Below, piece after piece: positions 46,155 to 54,659 of a DNA stretch of 64,000 nucleotides. The notes under the pieces were generated by a model that saw only the letters and a program-made list of their open reading frames with translations, did no database searches and had not been told where the DNA came from. Location: NCBI RefSeq assembly GCF_010501075.1, contig NZ_QVMN01000001.1:664272-728271 (forward strand), written 5' to 3'. Source of the stretch: Dysgonomonas sp. 25 (lineage in GTDB: Bacteria > Bacteroidota > Bacteroidia > Bacteroidales > Dysgonomonadaceae). Position 1 is the first letter of the stretch; the number at the start of each line of letters is the position of its first letter. The position numbers and the translations under genes are program-made.

Positions 46155-46351
46155 ATATGTTTTGTATAACAAATGCCTGATGCTATGAATGCCTTTTTCA
46201 TCCACCACATGAAGAAATCGTTTAATGGTTATAACGTCACTGATTTGTCAGTGGCGTTTACTTCCTACTCTATCATTCAAATAATATGATATTGTATTTA
46301 TTTTTTTGTTCCATAAATATGTATTTAAATATTTATAGAAATAGATATAAT

Positions 46352-46674
46352 ATCCAATTATTGGATGGTTGGAGTATTGGATTATCCACTTATCGGATTA
46401 ATGGACTATCCAGCTATCGGATAACATATATAAATATATATCCAAAGATTTATATGAATAAAAATGGTATTCAATTATTGGATGGTTGGAGTATTGGATT
46501 ATCCACTTATCGGATTAATGGACTATCCAACTATCGGATAGCATATATAAATATATACCCAAAGATTTATATGAATAAAGATGGTATCCAATTATTGGAT
46601 GATTGGAGTGTTGGATTATCCAGTTATCAGATTAATGGACTATCCGACTATCGAATAACATATATAAATATATC
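46352..46674. repeat. 117-bp tandem repeat with palindromic iterons
   Basis: Three copies of a 117-bp unit start at 46352, 46469 and 46586, the last one truncated. Each unit contains three variants of the imperfect palindrome TCCANNTATYGGA (for example TCCAATTATTGGA at 46353-46365) joined by TGGANNNTCCA spacers, nine iterons in all, in very AT-rich DNA. It lies between the excisionase-like gene and the mobilization genes. Probably a protein-binding array such as a replication or partition/oriT control site. Open in one frame, but copies differ mostly by amino-acid-changing substitutions. Confidence 0.75.
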
Positions 46675-46778
46675 AGGGAATATTATAACTATAATCCAGA
46701 TATAGAATATAAAAAAGAAAAAATATGTACATAATTAACTGCACAACAGAAGTATTAATAATTTAAGAATGAATTTAT

Positions 46779-47054
46779 ATGACAAAAATAACTATCCCTA
46801 CACCTATATCGATTGAGGAATATAAAGAGTTATTCTGCCAGCAAGTGGAAGGCAGAAACCGTTATCCTGTGTATGTAAGCAGAAAAACGCATGTACGTTT
46901 AAAGAAGGCTGCAAATAACCTGATGATGCAACATATGAATATGTCTGCCTTGGTTGAGAATATACTGGTTCATCATCTTAGTCTCTATGAGAAGCTCATA
47001 CAGCAGATTGCTTCGGATGAGTTCGACAGGGTTTTCGGGGTAAAGGATGAGTAG
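46779..47054 (+). CDS. Small mobilization-associated protein
   Basis: 91 aa. A helical C-terminal half (YVSRKTHVRLKKAANNLMMQHMNMSALVENILVHHLSLYEKL) resembles ribbon-helix-helix or relaxosome accessory proteins found just before MobC in Bacteroidetes mobilizable elements. No catalytic motifs. It probably helps assemble the relaxosome or control the mob operon. It lies upstream of MobC with a 261-bp gap that contains palindromes. Confidence 0.5.
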   Translation: MTKITIPTPISIEEYKELFCQQVEGRNRYPVYVSRKTHVRLKKAANNLMMQHMNMSALVENILVHHLSLYEKLIQQIASDEFDRVFGVKDE

Positions 47055-47315
47055 CGGAAGCTCATGGGAAAGCATGCCGATTGTTCGTTTACGGGTTTTG
47101 TACCCGGGTACCTTGAGGGATTGGTCGTCTATTATTGCAAGACGTCAGTTTGTGGCCACAAACTGAAAATAATCACTCCGTTCTTACTTTTTCCGTCTTG
47201 TTTTGGGGTGGTTAATTATAGTTGGTTGGGCAATGGGGGTGTCTGGTTTTTATGTTTATTAGTTGTGACTATATGGAGTTATAATGAGTTTATTTAATCT
47301 GAAAAAGTTATTTGT
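47055..47315. promoter_or_regulatory. Palindrome-bearing gap before the mob genes (candidate oriT or operator)
   Basis: This 261-bp gap holds a perfect 22-bp palindrome at 47145-47166 (half sites TCAGTTTGTGG and CCACAAACTGA meeting without spacer) and a 12-bp palindrome GTACCCGGGTAC at 47100-47111. An open frame (47064-47297) is not convincing as a protein. The site precedes mobC and the relaxase gene, where oriT or the mob-operon operator would be expected. Confidence 0.5.
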
Positions 47316-47633
47316 ATGTCATCGGTGAATAAGGATAAGGTTATCAAATTCAGGTGTACTCCTTTCGAGCAGGTGTTGATTAAGCATAAGGCTCGTCACG
47401 CGGGGGTAAAGGTATCGGAGTATTGCCGTAATCAGGTGATAAAGGGAAAGGTTATTTCGCGTCCCCGGTTATCTGATGAAGAGAAAGAATTCTTTAGGGC
47501 TTTGGTCAGTCATAATATGAATTTCTCTCGTATTGCCAATTTGATTCGCAGTAAGAGTCCGGAGCTTTGGATGGTAATTGTTGAGCATGTAAAGGCGATG
47601 AAGGTATTGTATAATAAGTTCTTTCCATCATGA
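47316..47633 (+). CDS. mobC: MobC-like relaxosome accessory protein
   Basis: 105 aa. N-terminal ribbon-helix-helix-type region (DKVIKFRCTPFEQVLIKHKARHAGVKVSEYCRNQVI), then a helical C-terminal domain with NFSRIANLIRS, the MobC family layout. It assists relaxase binding and DNA melting at oriT. Its stop overlaps the relaxase ATG by 4 bp (ATGA), indicating translational coupling. Confidence 0.75.
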   Translation: MSSVNKDKVIKFRCTPFEQVLIKHKARHAGVKVSEYCRNQVIKGKVISRPRLSDEEKEFFRALVSHNMNFSRIANLIRSKSPELWMVIVEHVKAMKVLYNKFFPS

Positions 47634-48715
47634 TTGCTAAAGGGAAAGCGATTGCTCATGGTGGGAATGCTATTGGTTATGCGTTGAAGGAGCATAAGAG
47701 GGGTGACTTCTTTACGTCTAATTTGGTGGAGGGGACTGATGCCGAAAGTATTCTGAAGGAGTTTGAAATGGTACAGCAATATAACAGCCGTTGCAAAAAT
47801 AAGTTTCTACGCTTTGAGATTGGTATTGCTCCCGAGGATGAAAGGAAGTTGTCCAAGAGGGATTTGGGGAGTATATGCAGGCGGTTTTCGAAGCGGATGG
47901 GGTTATCGGATACGCAATGGATAGCTTGTACGCATAAGGATACGGATAATTTGCATATTCATCTTATTGCTAATCGTATGGATATAAATGGGAATGTGTA
48001 TAATACGGATTTTATAAGTAATAAAGCATCGAAGGTAGCAGAGGCGATTGCCAGGGAGATGGGATTGGTTATAGCGAATGATGTATTTAAGCAAAGGCTA
48101 TTAAGGGAAAAGGAGCAAAAGGATGGAGAGTTTAAGAAAGTAGAAAAATGTGGAGAAGGGTATCGAAAACAATATGAAAAGCCATATACAGATTTTGAAC
48201 GGAAGTCGGTAAAGGTGAGATTGCAGGATATTGCTTATGGTGAGTTAAGAAAGGGGCATCGGAATATTAATTCGTTGTATGTTGCTCTGATAAAACAGGG
48301 GATAACACCGGAGTTTGCGAAGAATAAGCAGGGAAAGGTTTATGGGTTGCGGTTTTATTTTGATGGTTATGTGTTTAAGGCTTCGGAGGTGGGCAAGGAG
48401 TTTGGTTTGCGTTCGTTATATAATCATTTCGGGTTAAGGCTTCAGGGACAGAGTGCTCTTCCTGCGCATTTGCTTATTGGAAGTGAAATCGATAAGCAGA
48501 ATACTGCATCGAATACGCCACAATATCAACAAAAAATAGCATTCAATAGTCACCAAAAAGATATTATTGAGTCAATGCTGGATGGTGCGCAGGGAGCAAC
48601 GGTTAATCGTCATAATGATGATTACGAAGAAACGGCTTTTAAGGAACGGATGGAGTTTGAGGAGAGGAAAAGGCAAAGTAAGGGGAAGAGAAAACGGAGA
48701 GGGAGAGGATTATAG
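47630..48715 (+). CDS. mobA: Relaxase (mobilization nuclease)
   Basis: 361 aa, nicks oriT and pilots the DNA strand during mobilization. The N-terminal half holds the relaxase fold; the metal-binding HxH motif is visible in DTDNLHIHLIANRM (~residues 105-118), preceded by WIACTHKD. The C-terminal third is basic and repeats Lys/Arg-rich stretches (RKRQSKGKRKRRGRGL), as in many relaxases. No coupling protein or conjugation pore genes are in the window, so mobilization would need a helper element. Confidence 0.88.
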   Translation: MIAKGKAIAHGGNAIGYALKEHKRGDFFTSNLVEGTDAESILKEFEMVQQYNSRCKNKFLRFEIGIAPEDERKLSKRDLGSICRRFSKRMGLSDTQWIACTHKDTDNLHIHLIANRMDINGNVYNTDFISNKASKVAEAIAREMGLVIANDVFKQRLLREKEQKDGEFKKVEKCGEGYRKQYEKPYTDFERKSVKVRLQDIAYGELRKGHRNINSLYVALIKQGITPEFAKNKQGKVYGLRFYFDGYVFKASEVGKEFGLRSLYNHFGLRLQGQSALPAHLLIGSEIDKQNTASNTPQYQQKIAFNSHQKDIIESMLDGAQGATVNRHNDDYEETAFKERMEFEERKRQSKGKRKRRGRGL

Positions 48716-48734
48716 CTTCCTGCATTCCGGATAA

Positions 48735-48966
48735 GGGGGAGGTTCATTTTCACGGGAAGTCTTCGCGCTATGTCCCCTTGGCGAAGGTATAGCTGCATTC
48801 TCACTGGTCAAATTCAGGTCTAATAGATTTATCCGTAAATCTCCACCCTCGCTAACGCATCGGGTCGTATTGACGGATAAAAATTTGACGTTTCGAATGC
48901 TTTTATATAAGGGCCAAGGGGCATAGCAGGCGAAGAACTTCCGACGCAAAAGACTCGAATCGACCT
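48735..48966. repeat. Large imperfect inverted repeat after the relaxase gene
   Basis: The ~360-bp gap between the relaxase and TssF2 genes holds an imperfect inverted repeat of ~100 bp per arm. Clear core pairs are CACGGGAAGTCTTCGC + GCTATGTCCCCTTGGC (48751-48783) against the reverse complement of 48912-48944, and GATTTA/TAAATC (48826-48841) around a TCCG loop near the centre. A smaller CTTCGC/GCGAAG pair sits inside the left arm. GC-richer than its surroundings. Could be oriT, a MITE-like insertion or a structured RNA; no target duplication was identified. Confidence 0.6.
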
Positions 48967-49074
48967 GCCCTTTCCTGTCATTACTGAGTTTTCCTCCGGG
49001 GGCAAAAGCGGCTCGCCCTTCTTCTGCAATAAGGATAGTTGTTTGGGCTAAAAGAGGCTTCTTTTGTTAATTCT

Positions 49075-50865
49075 TCATTTATATGAAGAGCCTATCTGGA
49101 TTGTATAATCATAATCGTGTGGAGAACGCAGCTTCATCCGCATTAACAAGTCACGCAATATTCCTCTTTTGTATAAAAGGTCAGGATAGCGGTCTGATGG
49201 GAATAATTTTACTTCTATGGTCTTTATTATTCCTTCTTTTGGACGGGGGCTAACCTTGGAGGTTAATTCAATTTCAACTTTCTCGATTAATTTGCCGAGT
49301 TCTGTTTCACAAAAACTAATGATATTAAAATTGGTTATCAAGCGGTCATTAGATGCAAGTAAATATTTATTTATAGCCAGTAAGTCTTCTAAATCGGAAA
49401 ACTCTTTTCCTCCACAAACCGGTGTCAGATTTATAGCATCGCTTAATCCGGTTTGCGTTTCTAGTTGGGGGATATATTTGACTCCGGCTGGAATGTCATT
49501 AGCTAATTCTCCAAGAGTAGTTTCATAAATAATATTTACCGAGTCTGCTTTCTTCATCGGATGTACCAGCATCCTGTCGATTTCTATTTTTTGATTGTTC
49601 TGGTCATTACTATCCAGCTTATCTCCAACTCCTGTTTCCACAGAGGTTATAGAATTGACTGTTTCAAATATTTTGTCTGTGTCTATCTTAGGAAATGCTG
49701 TCTTTTCATTATCTATTAAGTCTGTGAGTTGTTCCAGATAGTCGGCTATGTCCAAGCTTTGAATATATATATTATTTACAGGTTCGATATGATAAGAACC
49801 TTCCGGATCGTCATTTTCCGGATCATAAGGTGAATATTTATTCTTATTGGAATCAATAACGGAAGTTAACCCCAAAAGTTTTTCAGACCTTTCCGCATAA
49901 AGGGCAACTGTGTCTTTTAAGTATTCTTTGTTTACTTTTTGATTGTTTGTTGTTTTATTGTATGCAGGAAAAGTATTTAATGCAACAACGACTCCGGTCA
50001 AGTCTTCGGGTTGAATATAAAAATGAAATTTAACCTGTATCCAATATTTAGGAACCATATCAGAAATCTCGTCCGGCTCGAAAAGTTTAATGAGTTCGGA
50101 GGGGAGTGGCTCTGCATAAAGGGATTCTACAAAAAGATTCTCATCAATAGTCAGATAATTCTTTTCATAAAAAGCAAGGATATTCGATTCTATTGTATTA
50201 TCGTAGATATTAAAGCTTGTAGGAAAGCCTTGTGTTAGTTTTACCGGTTTGCCTTCTATAATTAAATCCGTGTAATGTATCACTTCGTAATAATCATGTA
50301 TTTCGGATAGGTGGGGAAAGTCAATATAGATGGACAAGCCTTTCAGGTTTTCTATATTTTTATCAATAGATAAACCGAGCCATATAGAATTTGTATAGCT
50401 TTTTTTGGGGCTTCTACATTTAATCTGCTTATTTCCGGCATTGTCTATCATATATAGATTTGTGGAATTAAATACATAATCCACTTTGATATTGAATAGT
50501 TTTGTGTCTGTAACAGGATGAAAGATAATATTCTCAATTTCTTTTTCTTTCAGATAATCCGGTTTGTCGTTTAAATAGAACGGTATCTGATGACCGAGTA
50601 TGTATTGAGGAATTGTTGTCTTTATTTGAAAGATTCCATGTGCCGGACGTATCGACAAATATTCCGGCGGGGTAAGCTTTGCCGCAAGTTTTTCAAGTAG
50701 GGTTAGTTCGATATTATTTATACTATTCTGCATCCGGTAGAGTTCCTCGGTTAATTCTTCGACCAATAAGCGAACTAGAAAATCTGCTCTTTCTATCTTT
50801 TTTGTACCCCAGATCAGTTCGGCGTAACTCAATATTTGTTTGCGGATGGTTTCTTTGCTTAGCAT
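49075..50865 (-). CDS. Second TssF-like T6SS baseplate protein
   Basis: 596 aa, soluble. Similar in architecture to the TssF at 59837-61693: the NSIWLGLSID...LSIYIDFPHL block parallels NTCWIGLEISP...LSFYIDFPST, and the AFP region FPAYNK parallels INAFPVLNKQ. It also keeps the N-terminal YRMQNSINNIELTLLEKLAAKL and the C-terminal VEIELTSKVSPRP / EVKLFPSDRYPDLLYKRG elements. TssF with TssG forms the wedge of the T6SS baseplate. It is placed after the effectors, beyond a terminator-like hairpin, and may be an effector-specific adaptor form. Divergent from the first copy. Confidence 0.75.
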   Translation of the reverse strand: MLSKETIRKQILSYAELIWGTKKIERADFLVRLLVEELTEELYRMQNSINNIELTLLEKLAAKLTPPEYLSIRPAHGIFQIKTTIPQYILGHQIPFYLNDKPDYLKEKEIENIIFHPVTDTKLFNIKVDYVFNSTNLYMIDNAGNKQIKCRSPKKSYTNSIWLGLSIDKNIENLKGLSIYIDFPHLSEIHDYYEVIHYTDLIIEGKPVKLTQGFPTSFNIYDNTIESNILAFYEKNYLTIDENLFVESLYAEPLPSELIKLFEPDEISDMVPKYWIQVKFHFYIQPEDLTGVVVALNTFPAYNKTTNNQKVNKEYLKDTVALYAERSEKLLGLTSVIDSNKNKYSPYDPENDDPEGSYHIEPVNNIYIQSLDIADYLEQLTDLIDNEKTAFPKIDTDKIFETVNSITSVETGVGDKLDSNDQNNQKIEIDRMLVHPMKKADSVNIIYETTLGELANDIPAGVKYIPQLETQTGLSDAINLTPVCGGKEFSDLEDLLAINKYLLASNDRLITNFNIISFCETELGKLIEKVEIELTSKVSPRPKEGIIKTIEVKLFPSDRYPDLLYKRGILRDLLMRMKLRSPHDYDYTIQIGSSYK

Positions 50866-51144
50866 ATAGTAAAATTAGAAAATTCGGTTTCTCTCATAGT
50901 GCTTAATAACACCTATGACTATTACAGTTTCACAAATTATACAGCCTACTCTATTAAAGGTGCTTTTATCAAAAACAATAATAAAAAAGGTATAATCAGG
51001 TTATAATATCTCATACTATTTCCATTTTTTCAGGTTGCATTTTTTTGAATATGTTTCAAGAAATTCATCATATGTACATTTTGCACTCTAATAAAGATAG
51101 ACCTATTTTTGTCTCTGAATAAAAGGATAAACGCATTATCCGTT
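50866..51144. other. Gap upstream of the second tssF, with a terminator and a 22-codon open frame
   Basis: 279 bp. It contains a GGATAA/TTATCC hairpin (51125-51141) beside the previous stop, and an ATG at 51014 opening a 22-codon frame (MRYYNLIIPFLLLFLIKAPL, stop at 50946), which looks like a signal peptide without a following protein; a shifted frame continues for ~24 codons. A leader peptide or a decayed small gene; low confidence. Confidence 0.25.
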
Positions 51145-51146
51145 TT
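51121..51146 (-). terminator. Terminator after the immunity-type gene
   Basis: GGATAA (51125-51130) and TTATCC (51136-51141) form a stem across ACGCA, followed in minus-strand sense by TTTT. It directly follows the stop codon of the 51145-51903 gene and separates it from the second tssF. Confidence 0.55.
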
Positions 51147-51903
51147 ACTTAGAAGTTTCTATCAAAGGTAGTAATGGAGGAATATAATCTTTAAATTTTA
51201 AGATTTCCATATTGTATCTTGATTTGAAGAAATTTCGTAATCTCAAATTACGATCAGGACAATACTCTCCTAAATACAACATACCGGAACATAAAAATGA
51301 AGTAGCCATACGTAATTGATGTTCATTGTCATCAAAATAAAGCCCTATATAGTTGATGGCATTATGATGATAAAATAAAAGTATTATATTAGGTAACGTA
51401 ATTTCTTCTTTATGTGCAAATGAAGTAGTCTGTAAAACAATGTCATTAATAGAATCTTTATATTGATTTATATTAAATACAGAAGGGTTATTCCTCTCTA
51501 TTGAAGAGTAATATATGGAATAGTTTCCAACAAAATCATAGTTGTAAATATTGTCAGCAAATTCTAACATTTCTTCTTTCGTCATTTTTGATAATATAGG
51601 GTATCTGTTAGTTTTATCAAAATCACAATACACATTGTCATGCGTATCTCTGCATGAATCTGGGATAGCAACAAGTATACTATCTGCATTATACGGATAA
51701 GATTGAAGAATGACAGAATCAGGAATATTATATAGTCTTTTACAAATTAATGAATCACTATATTGGTCTAAAATGATCTGCCTATTTCGGTATTTAAATT
51801 GCACTTCATGCAGTGTATCCAAATCAAAAAAGATGCTTTGAGCCAAAGAATCGCTGAATACTAACAGCCCTGTTAAAACAAGCAAAATATATTTTGTTTT
51901 CAT
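51145..51903 (-). CDS. Secreted protein, probable immunity to the clan-CD-like T6SS effector
   Basis: 252 aa with a signal peptide (ends FSDSLAQS), so periplasmic. No recognised domain; Tyr- and Asp-rich, with two Cys near residues 90-100 and two near the C-terminus. It follows the putative effector by 6 bp in the same operon and ends at a terminator. T6SS effectors acting on the periplasm are usually paired with exported immunity proteins of this kind. Function inferred from position. Confidence 0.5.
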   Translation of the reverse strand: MKTKYILLVLTGLLVFSDSLAQSIFFDLDTLHEVQFKYRNRQIILDQYSDSLICKRLYNIPDSVILQSYPYNADSILVAIPDSCRDTHDNVYCDFDKTNRYPILSKMTKEEMLEFADNIYNYDFVGNYSIYYSSIERNNPSVFNINQYKDSINDIVLQTTSFAHKEEITLPNIILLFYHHNAINYIGLYFDDNEHQLRMATSFLCSGMLYLGEYCPDRNLRLRNFFKSRYNMEILKFKDYIPPLLPLIETSK

Positions 51904-51909
51904 ATATAA

Positions 51910-52998
51910 TTATTTCTTTGTTACTATTTTGCACCACTCTTTATAGTGAATCTCCCCCCATAATTCAATTGCTTTTGTTTTATATTTTTTCGAATAATAA
52001 AACAAAATATCCTCAATTTGATTATTTGTGTATGTTCCAGAAGTTATTAATTCAAAAGATTTTTTATTTTGTTGATAATTATTTAATATTAAATCTTTTC
52101 CTGTACTCGTCACATTTATACTTCCATCACTTGATATTTGACACTTTACCCATCCTGATGTATTATTGAAATTTGGAGTAAGAGGAATTCTGAAAAAACC
52201 ACCAATATTATCCAATCCTGAATATGCATTATACATCTTTTTTTTGGTCTTTGCGTCTATTTTTTGTTTCTTGGTTTTCGGATCAATTACTGGATCATTG
52301 GGATTATCTCTTTGGGCTTTCAGTTCTATATAAGATTTATTAGTGTTAGCATAAAGTGTAATATTCTTACCCTTGACAAATGAACCCAACAACTTTATAG
52401 ATTCCTCCTTTTCGCCTTCATTACATGCGATAGATATATAATTCCCATTATCCGAAATAGAGTTTAATAAATAAGAGATATAAGTGTAAATTATAACTTG
52501 TCGCTTCATTTCTTCTAACTGTTCCAGTTGAGTATCTGGAATTGGAGAATCTTCTCTTGGCCCCCATCTTTCATCAATTGTGTGACATAATTTATCAATA
52601 TACTCTGCTGGAGATAATCCAGCCTCTTCACTGTTAAATGCAATATTGACACCAGCTTCAGACAAAGGCTCTATCAATATATTAAGGGCTCTACTCATAT
52701 GATCGTGTAAAAAAAACAATTTAGGATCAGATGCTCCTTCATGGCAATATCTGCGTCCATGATGCACTAAATAAATATTATCTATTGATGGATATTTATT
52801 AATAACATTTTCTATTTTTGTTATATTACTTATACATTCTAATTTCCAGCTAGAATCTTTCATTACATCTAAAGCTTGTTGATAAAAGCGATTATCAAAA
52901 AATATCATCAAATTGATAACATCTGATTCTGTTTCCAACTCGCTCTTAAACTCCCTTTTGGAGCTTGGACTGATAACACTTGCTACTAAAGTTGCCAT
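51910..52998 (-). CDS. Putative T6SS effector with clan-CD peptidase-like motifs
   Basis: 362 aa from the ATG at 52998, which follows the PAAR-like stop by 1 bp; longer frames overlap that gene. Residues ~70-85 (NIYLVHHGRRY, His80-Gly81) and ~187-195 (YISIACNEG, Cys192) match the His-Gly and small-residue-Cys pairs that carry the catalytic dyad in caspase/gingipain/CHAT-like (clan CD) peptidases. Each is preceded by a hydrophobic strand as in that fold. No signal peptide. The PAAR-like protein immediately upstream suggests delivery on the T6SS spike. The fold assignment rests on two short motifs and is tentative. Confidence 0.5.
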   Translation of the reverse strand: MATLVASVISPSSKREFKSELETESDVINLMIFFDNRFYQQALDVMKDSSWKLECISNITKIENVINKYPSIDNIYLVHHGRRYCHEGASDPKLFFLHDHMSRALNILIEPLSEAGVNIAFNSEEAGLSPAEYIDKLCHTIDERWGPREDSPIPDTQLEQLEEMKRQVIIYTYISYLLNSISDNGNYISIACNEGEKEESIKLLGSFVKGKNITLYANTNKSYIELKAQRDNPNDPVIDPKTKKQKIDAKTKKKMYNAYSGLDNIGGFFRIPLTPNFNNTSGWVKCQISSDGSINVTSTGKDLILNNYQQNKKSFELITSGTYTNNQIEDILFYYSKKYKTKAIELWGEIHYKEWCKIVTKK

Positions 52999-52999
52999 A

Positions 53000-53839
53000 T
53001 TACATATTATTTTGTGTGACAGTTTCGTCCTTATTGTCTTTATTAAATTTGATATTGTCATATTTGGGAGCAAGAATAGCGACACCATTTTCATCGATTT
53101 CTCCTTCCAATATCAAAGTTTCTTCTCCTGTGAAAAATTTTTCCCCATCCTTATATTCCAGCTTTATTTGCAATGTTTTTTCAGTAAAGTCTCGCGTTGT
53201 AACTTTCAAAAAAGCCTTTCCTTTTTCAAGATCAACCTTCTTTATTTTTTTACCCCCATTATCTATCCATTGCATACTAACAATATCCGGTCTCTTATTC
53301 ATGATAGGCTCCACTTCAGAAAGCGATGTTTTTTGTCCGCAGTCAGTAATCGTCAAATCTTGATTGCTAACCATACACGGGATCTTTGATTTCATCAATA
53401 GCGCATTATCATTATTAACCATTGTGTTTGAATAATCTTTCCATTGGCTCAGGCTGATAACAGCTTTACATGGGGGAGGTGGAGCTAATGGCTTTTGTTG
53501 TGACGGATGATTACATACTCCATCAAATGCAAAATTTATTTTTCCATCACTATCTCCAACCGTAGCCCAAGGCTGATCTTGCATAGTTATATCTGTTGAA
53601 GTTACAATCAAATCTGCTATTGGTGAAGAGCAAAACTGACATTCGACTTTACCACCCATAATGACAAACTTTATCGGATCATTTACGTCTTTCCATTTAT
53701 CCTCTTTCTTTTGTTTGTCTTCATCTGAAGTAGGTTTCTGCTCCTCTTTTTTCAATTCTTTTTCTGCCTGTTTTTCCTCTTTTGTCTTAATTCCGAATAT
53801 CTCACAAAAGAAATTCTTCACGGATGAAAATAGTCCCAT
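53000..53839 (-). CDS. PAAR-like (DUF4280-type) T6SS spike-tip protein
   Basis: 279 aa. Charged Lys/Glu-rich N-terminus, then a DUF4280/PAAR-like domain (~55-165) with conserved Cys residues: GGKVECQFCSSPIADLIV, FDGVCNHPSQQKP, CKAVISLSQW, IPCMVSNQDLTITDCGQ, where the Cys/His set probably binds the metal that sharpens the tip. A C-terminal Ig-like segment follows. It loads effectors onto VgrG; the next gene, 1 bp on, is the putative peptidase effector, which it likely carries. Confidence 0.8.
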   Translation of the reverse strand: MGLFSSVKNFFCEIFGIKTKEEKQAEKELKKEEQKPTSDEDKQKKEDKWKDVNDPIKFVIMGGKVECQFCSSPIADLIVTSTDITMQDQPWATVGDSDGKINFAFDGVCNHPSQQKPLAPPPPCKAVISLSQWKDYSNTMVNNDNALLMKSKIPCMVSNQDLTITDCGQKTSLSEVEPIMNKRPDIVSMQWIDNGGKKIKKVDLEKGKAFLKVTTRDFTEKTLQIKLEYKDGEKFFTGEETLILEGEIDENGVAILAPKYDNIKFNKDNKDETVTQNNM

Positions 53840-53849
53840 AAGTGTATTA

Positions 53850-54647
53850 TTAATTATAGCGAAGTAAATTGAACTTCCATTGATTAATTATATTATCCCT
53901 CTCAAATGTGATGTTTACTTTCACATCCGTTGGGAATGTATCGTCTTCTTGGATATTCATATATCCATCATATTCATGAATAGTAGTAATACTATCAGTA
54001 AGGGTATTCCCTGTAATCTTATATAATTTTTTTCCATCGTTTGTCTGGATATAGGAAATTATTTCTTCAAATTTTTCATTTTCATAGTCAGAGAATTCAA
54101 TATTCCGTTGATGATTCCAATTTTCATTATGAACTTTTGGAATACAAGGAAAAATTAATCCAAAATAAAAATATTGTGACAAAGATCTATATATTCCTTC
54201 CGGAGTCTCAAACTGCTTATCAATTTCAGATAAGGCATGTTCAACAACGCTACCCTTATAATCTTTTAGTATAGCAGCCTTCAATCGAGGCCAACGTTCT
54301 TGTAGTTCTTTTATGTTTTCAACAGATAGTGTTAAATTTTTATCTTTTATCTTGGCCTGCATCCAATCATACCGATAATTAATCCTCCGAATAAACTCTT
54401 GCGCTTTCGACAATCGGGAAGAAGCTTTCATGAAAAAATCAACTGTCTCTATTTCATAAATTGAAGAGATCGAAGAAGGAGAATAGAAATTCATCCTGAA
54501 CTCTTCGTTATAAACCGTTGCATTACGCCCAGTTTCGCGCAAAAAACGAATATTCAACAAACGCTCAAAAGAACAATGATCTACATGATCCCCTCTTGTA
54601 TTTCTCAACTCCGAGCGTAACAGAAACAATTTATCCTTTACTTCCAT
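53850..54647 (-). CDS. T6SS-cluster protein of unknown function
   Basis: 265 aa, soluble, no signal peptide. Predicted largely helical in the first 150 residues, with repeated Arg/Trp pairs (RRINYRYDWMQAKI) and a beta-rich C-terminus (INITFERDNIINQW-like end). Not recognised. It lies between the metzincin effector and the PAAR-like gene with 12- and 10-bp gaps. It could be an effector chaperone or adaptor, but nothing in the sequence proves it. Confidence 0.45.
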   Translation of the reverse strand: MEVKDKLFLLRSELRNTRGDHVDHCSFERLLNIRFLRETGRNATVYNEEFRMNFYSPSSISSIYEIETVDFFMKASSRLSKAQEFIRRINYRYDWMQAKIKDKNLTLSVENIKELQERWPRLKAAILKDYKGSVVEHALSEIDKQFETPEGIYRSLSQYFYFGLIFPCIPKVHNENWNHQRNIEFSDYENEKFEEIISYIQTNDGKKLYKITGNTLTDSITTIHEYDGYMNIQEDDTFPTDVKVNITFERDNIINQWKFNLLRYN

Positions 54648-54659
54648 ATCTTTCTTTAT

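Noticed and set aside
46286..46705. 139-aa open frame across the tandem repeats
   Set aside because: 117 is divisible by 3, so one frame stays open by construction; differences between copies mostly change amino acids, and the composition matches no protein family. Kept as a repeat.
47064..47297. 77-aa open frame in the mob gap
   Set aside because: It contains the palindromes and lacks a ribosome-binding site and protein-like features.
48710..49029. Two minus-strand open frames of 79 and 66 aa
   Set aside because: Both lie in the inverted repeat; Arg/Pro-rich with no family resemblance.
52999..53094. Upstream extension of the clan-CD-like effector
   Set aside because: Overlaps the PAAR-like gene; the ATG at 52998 follows that stop by 1 bp and gives a typical start.
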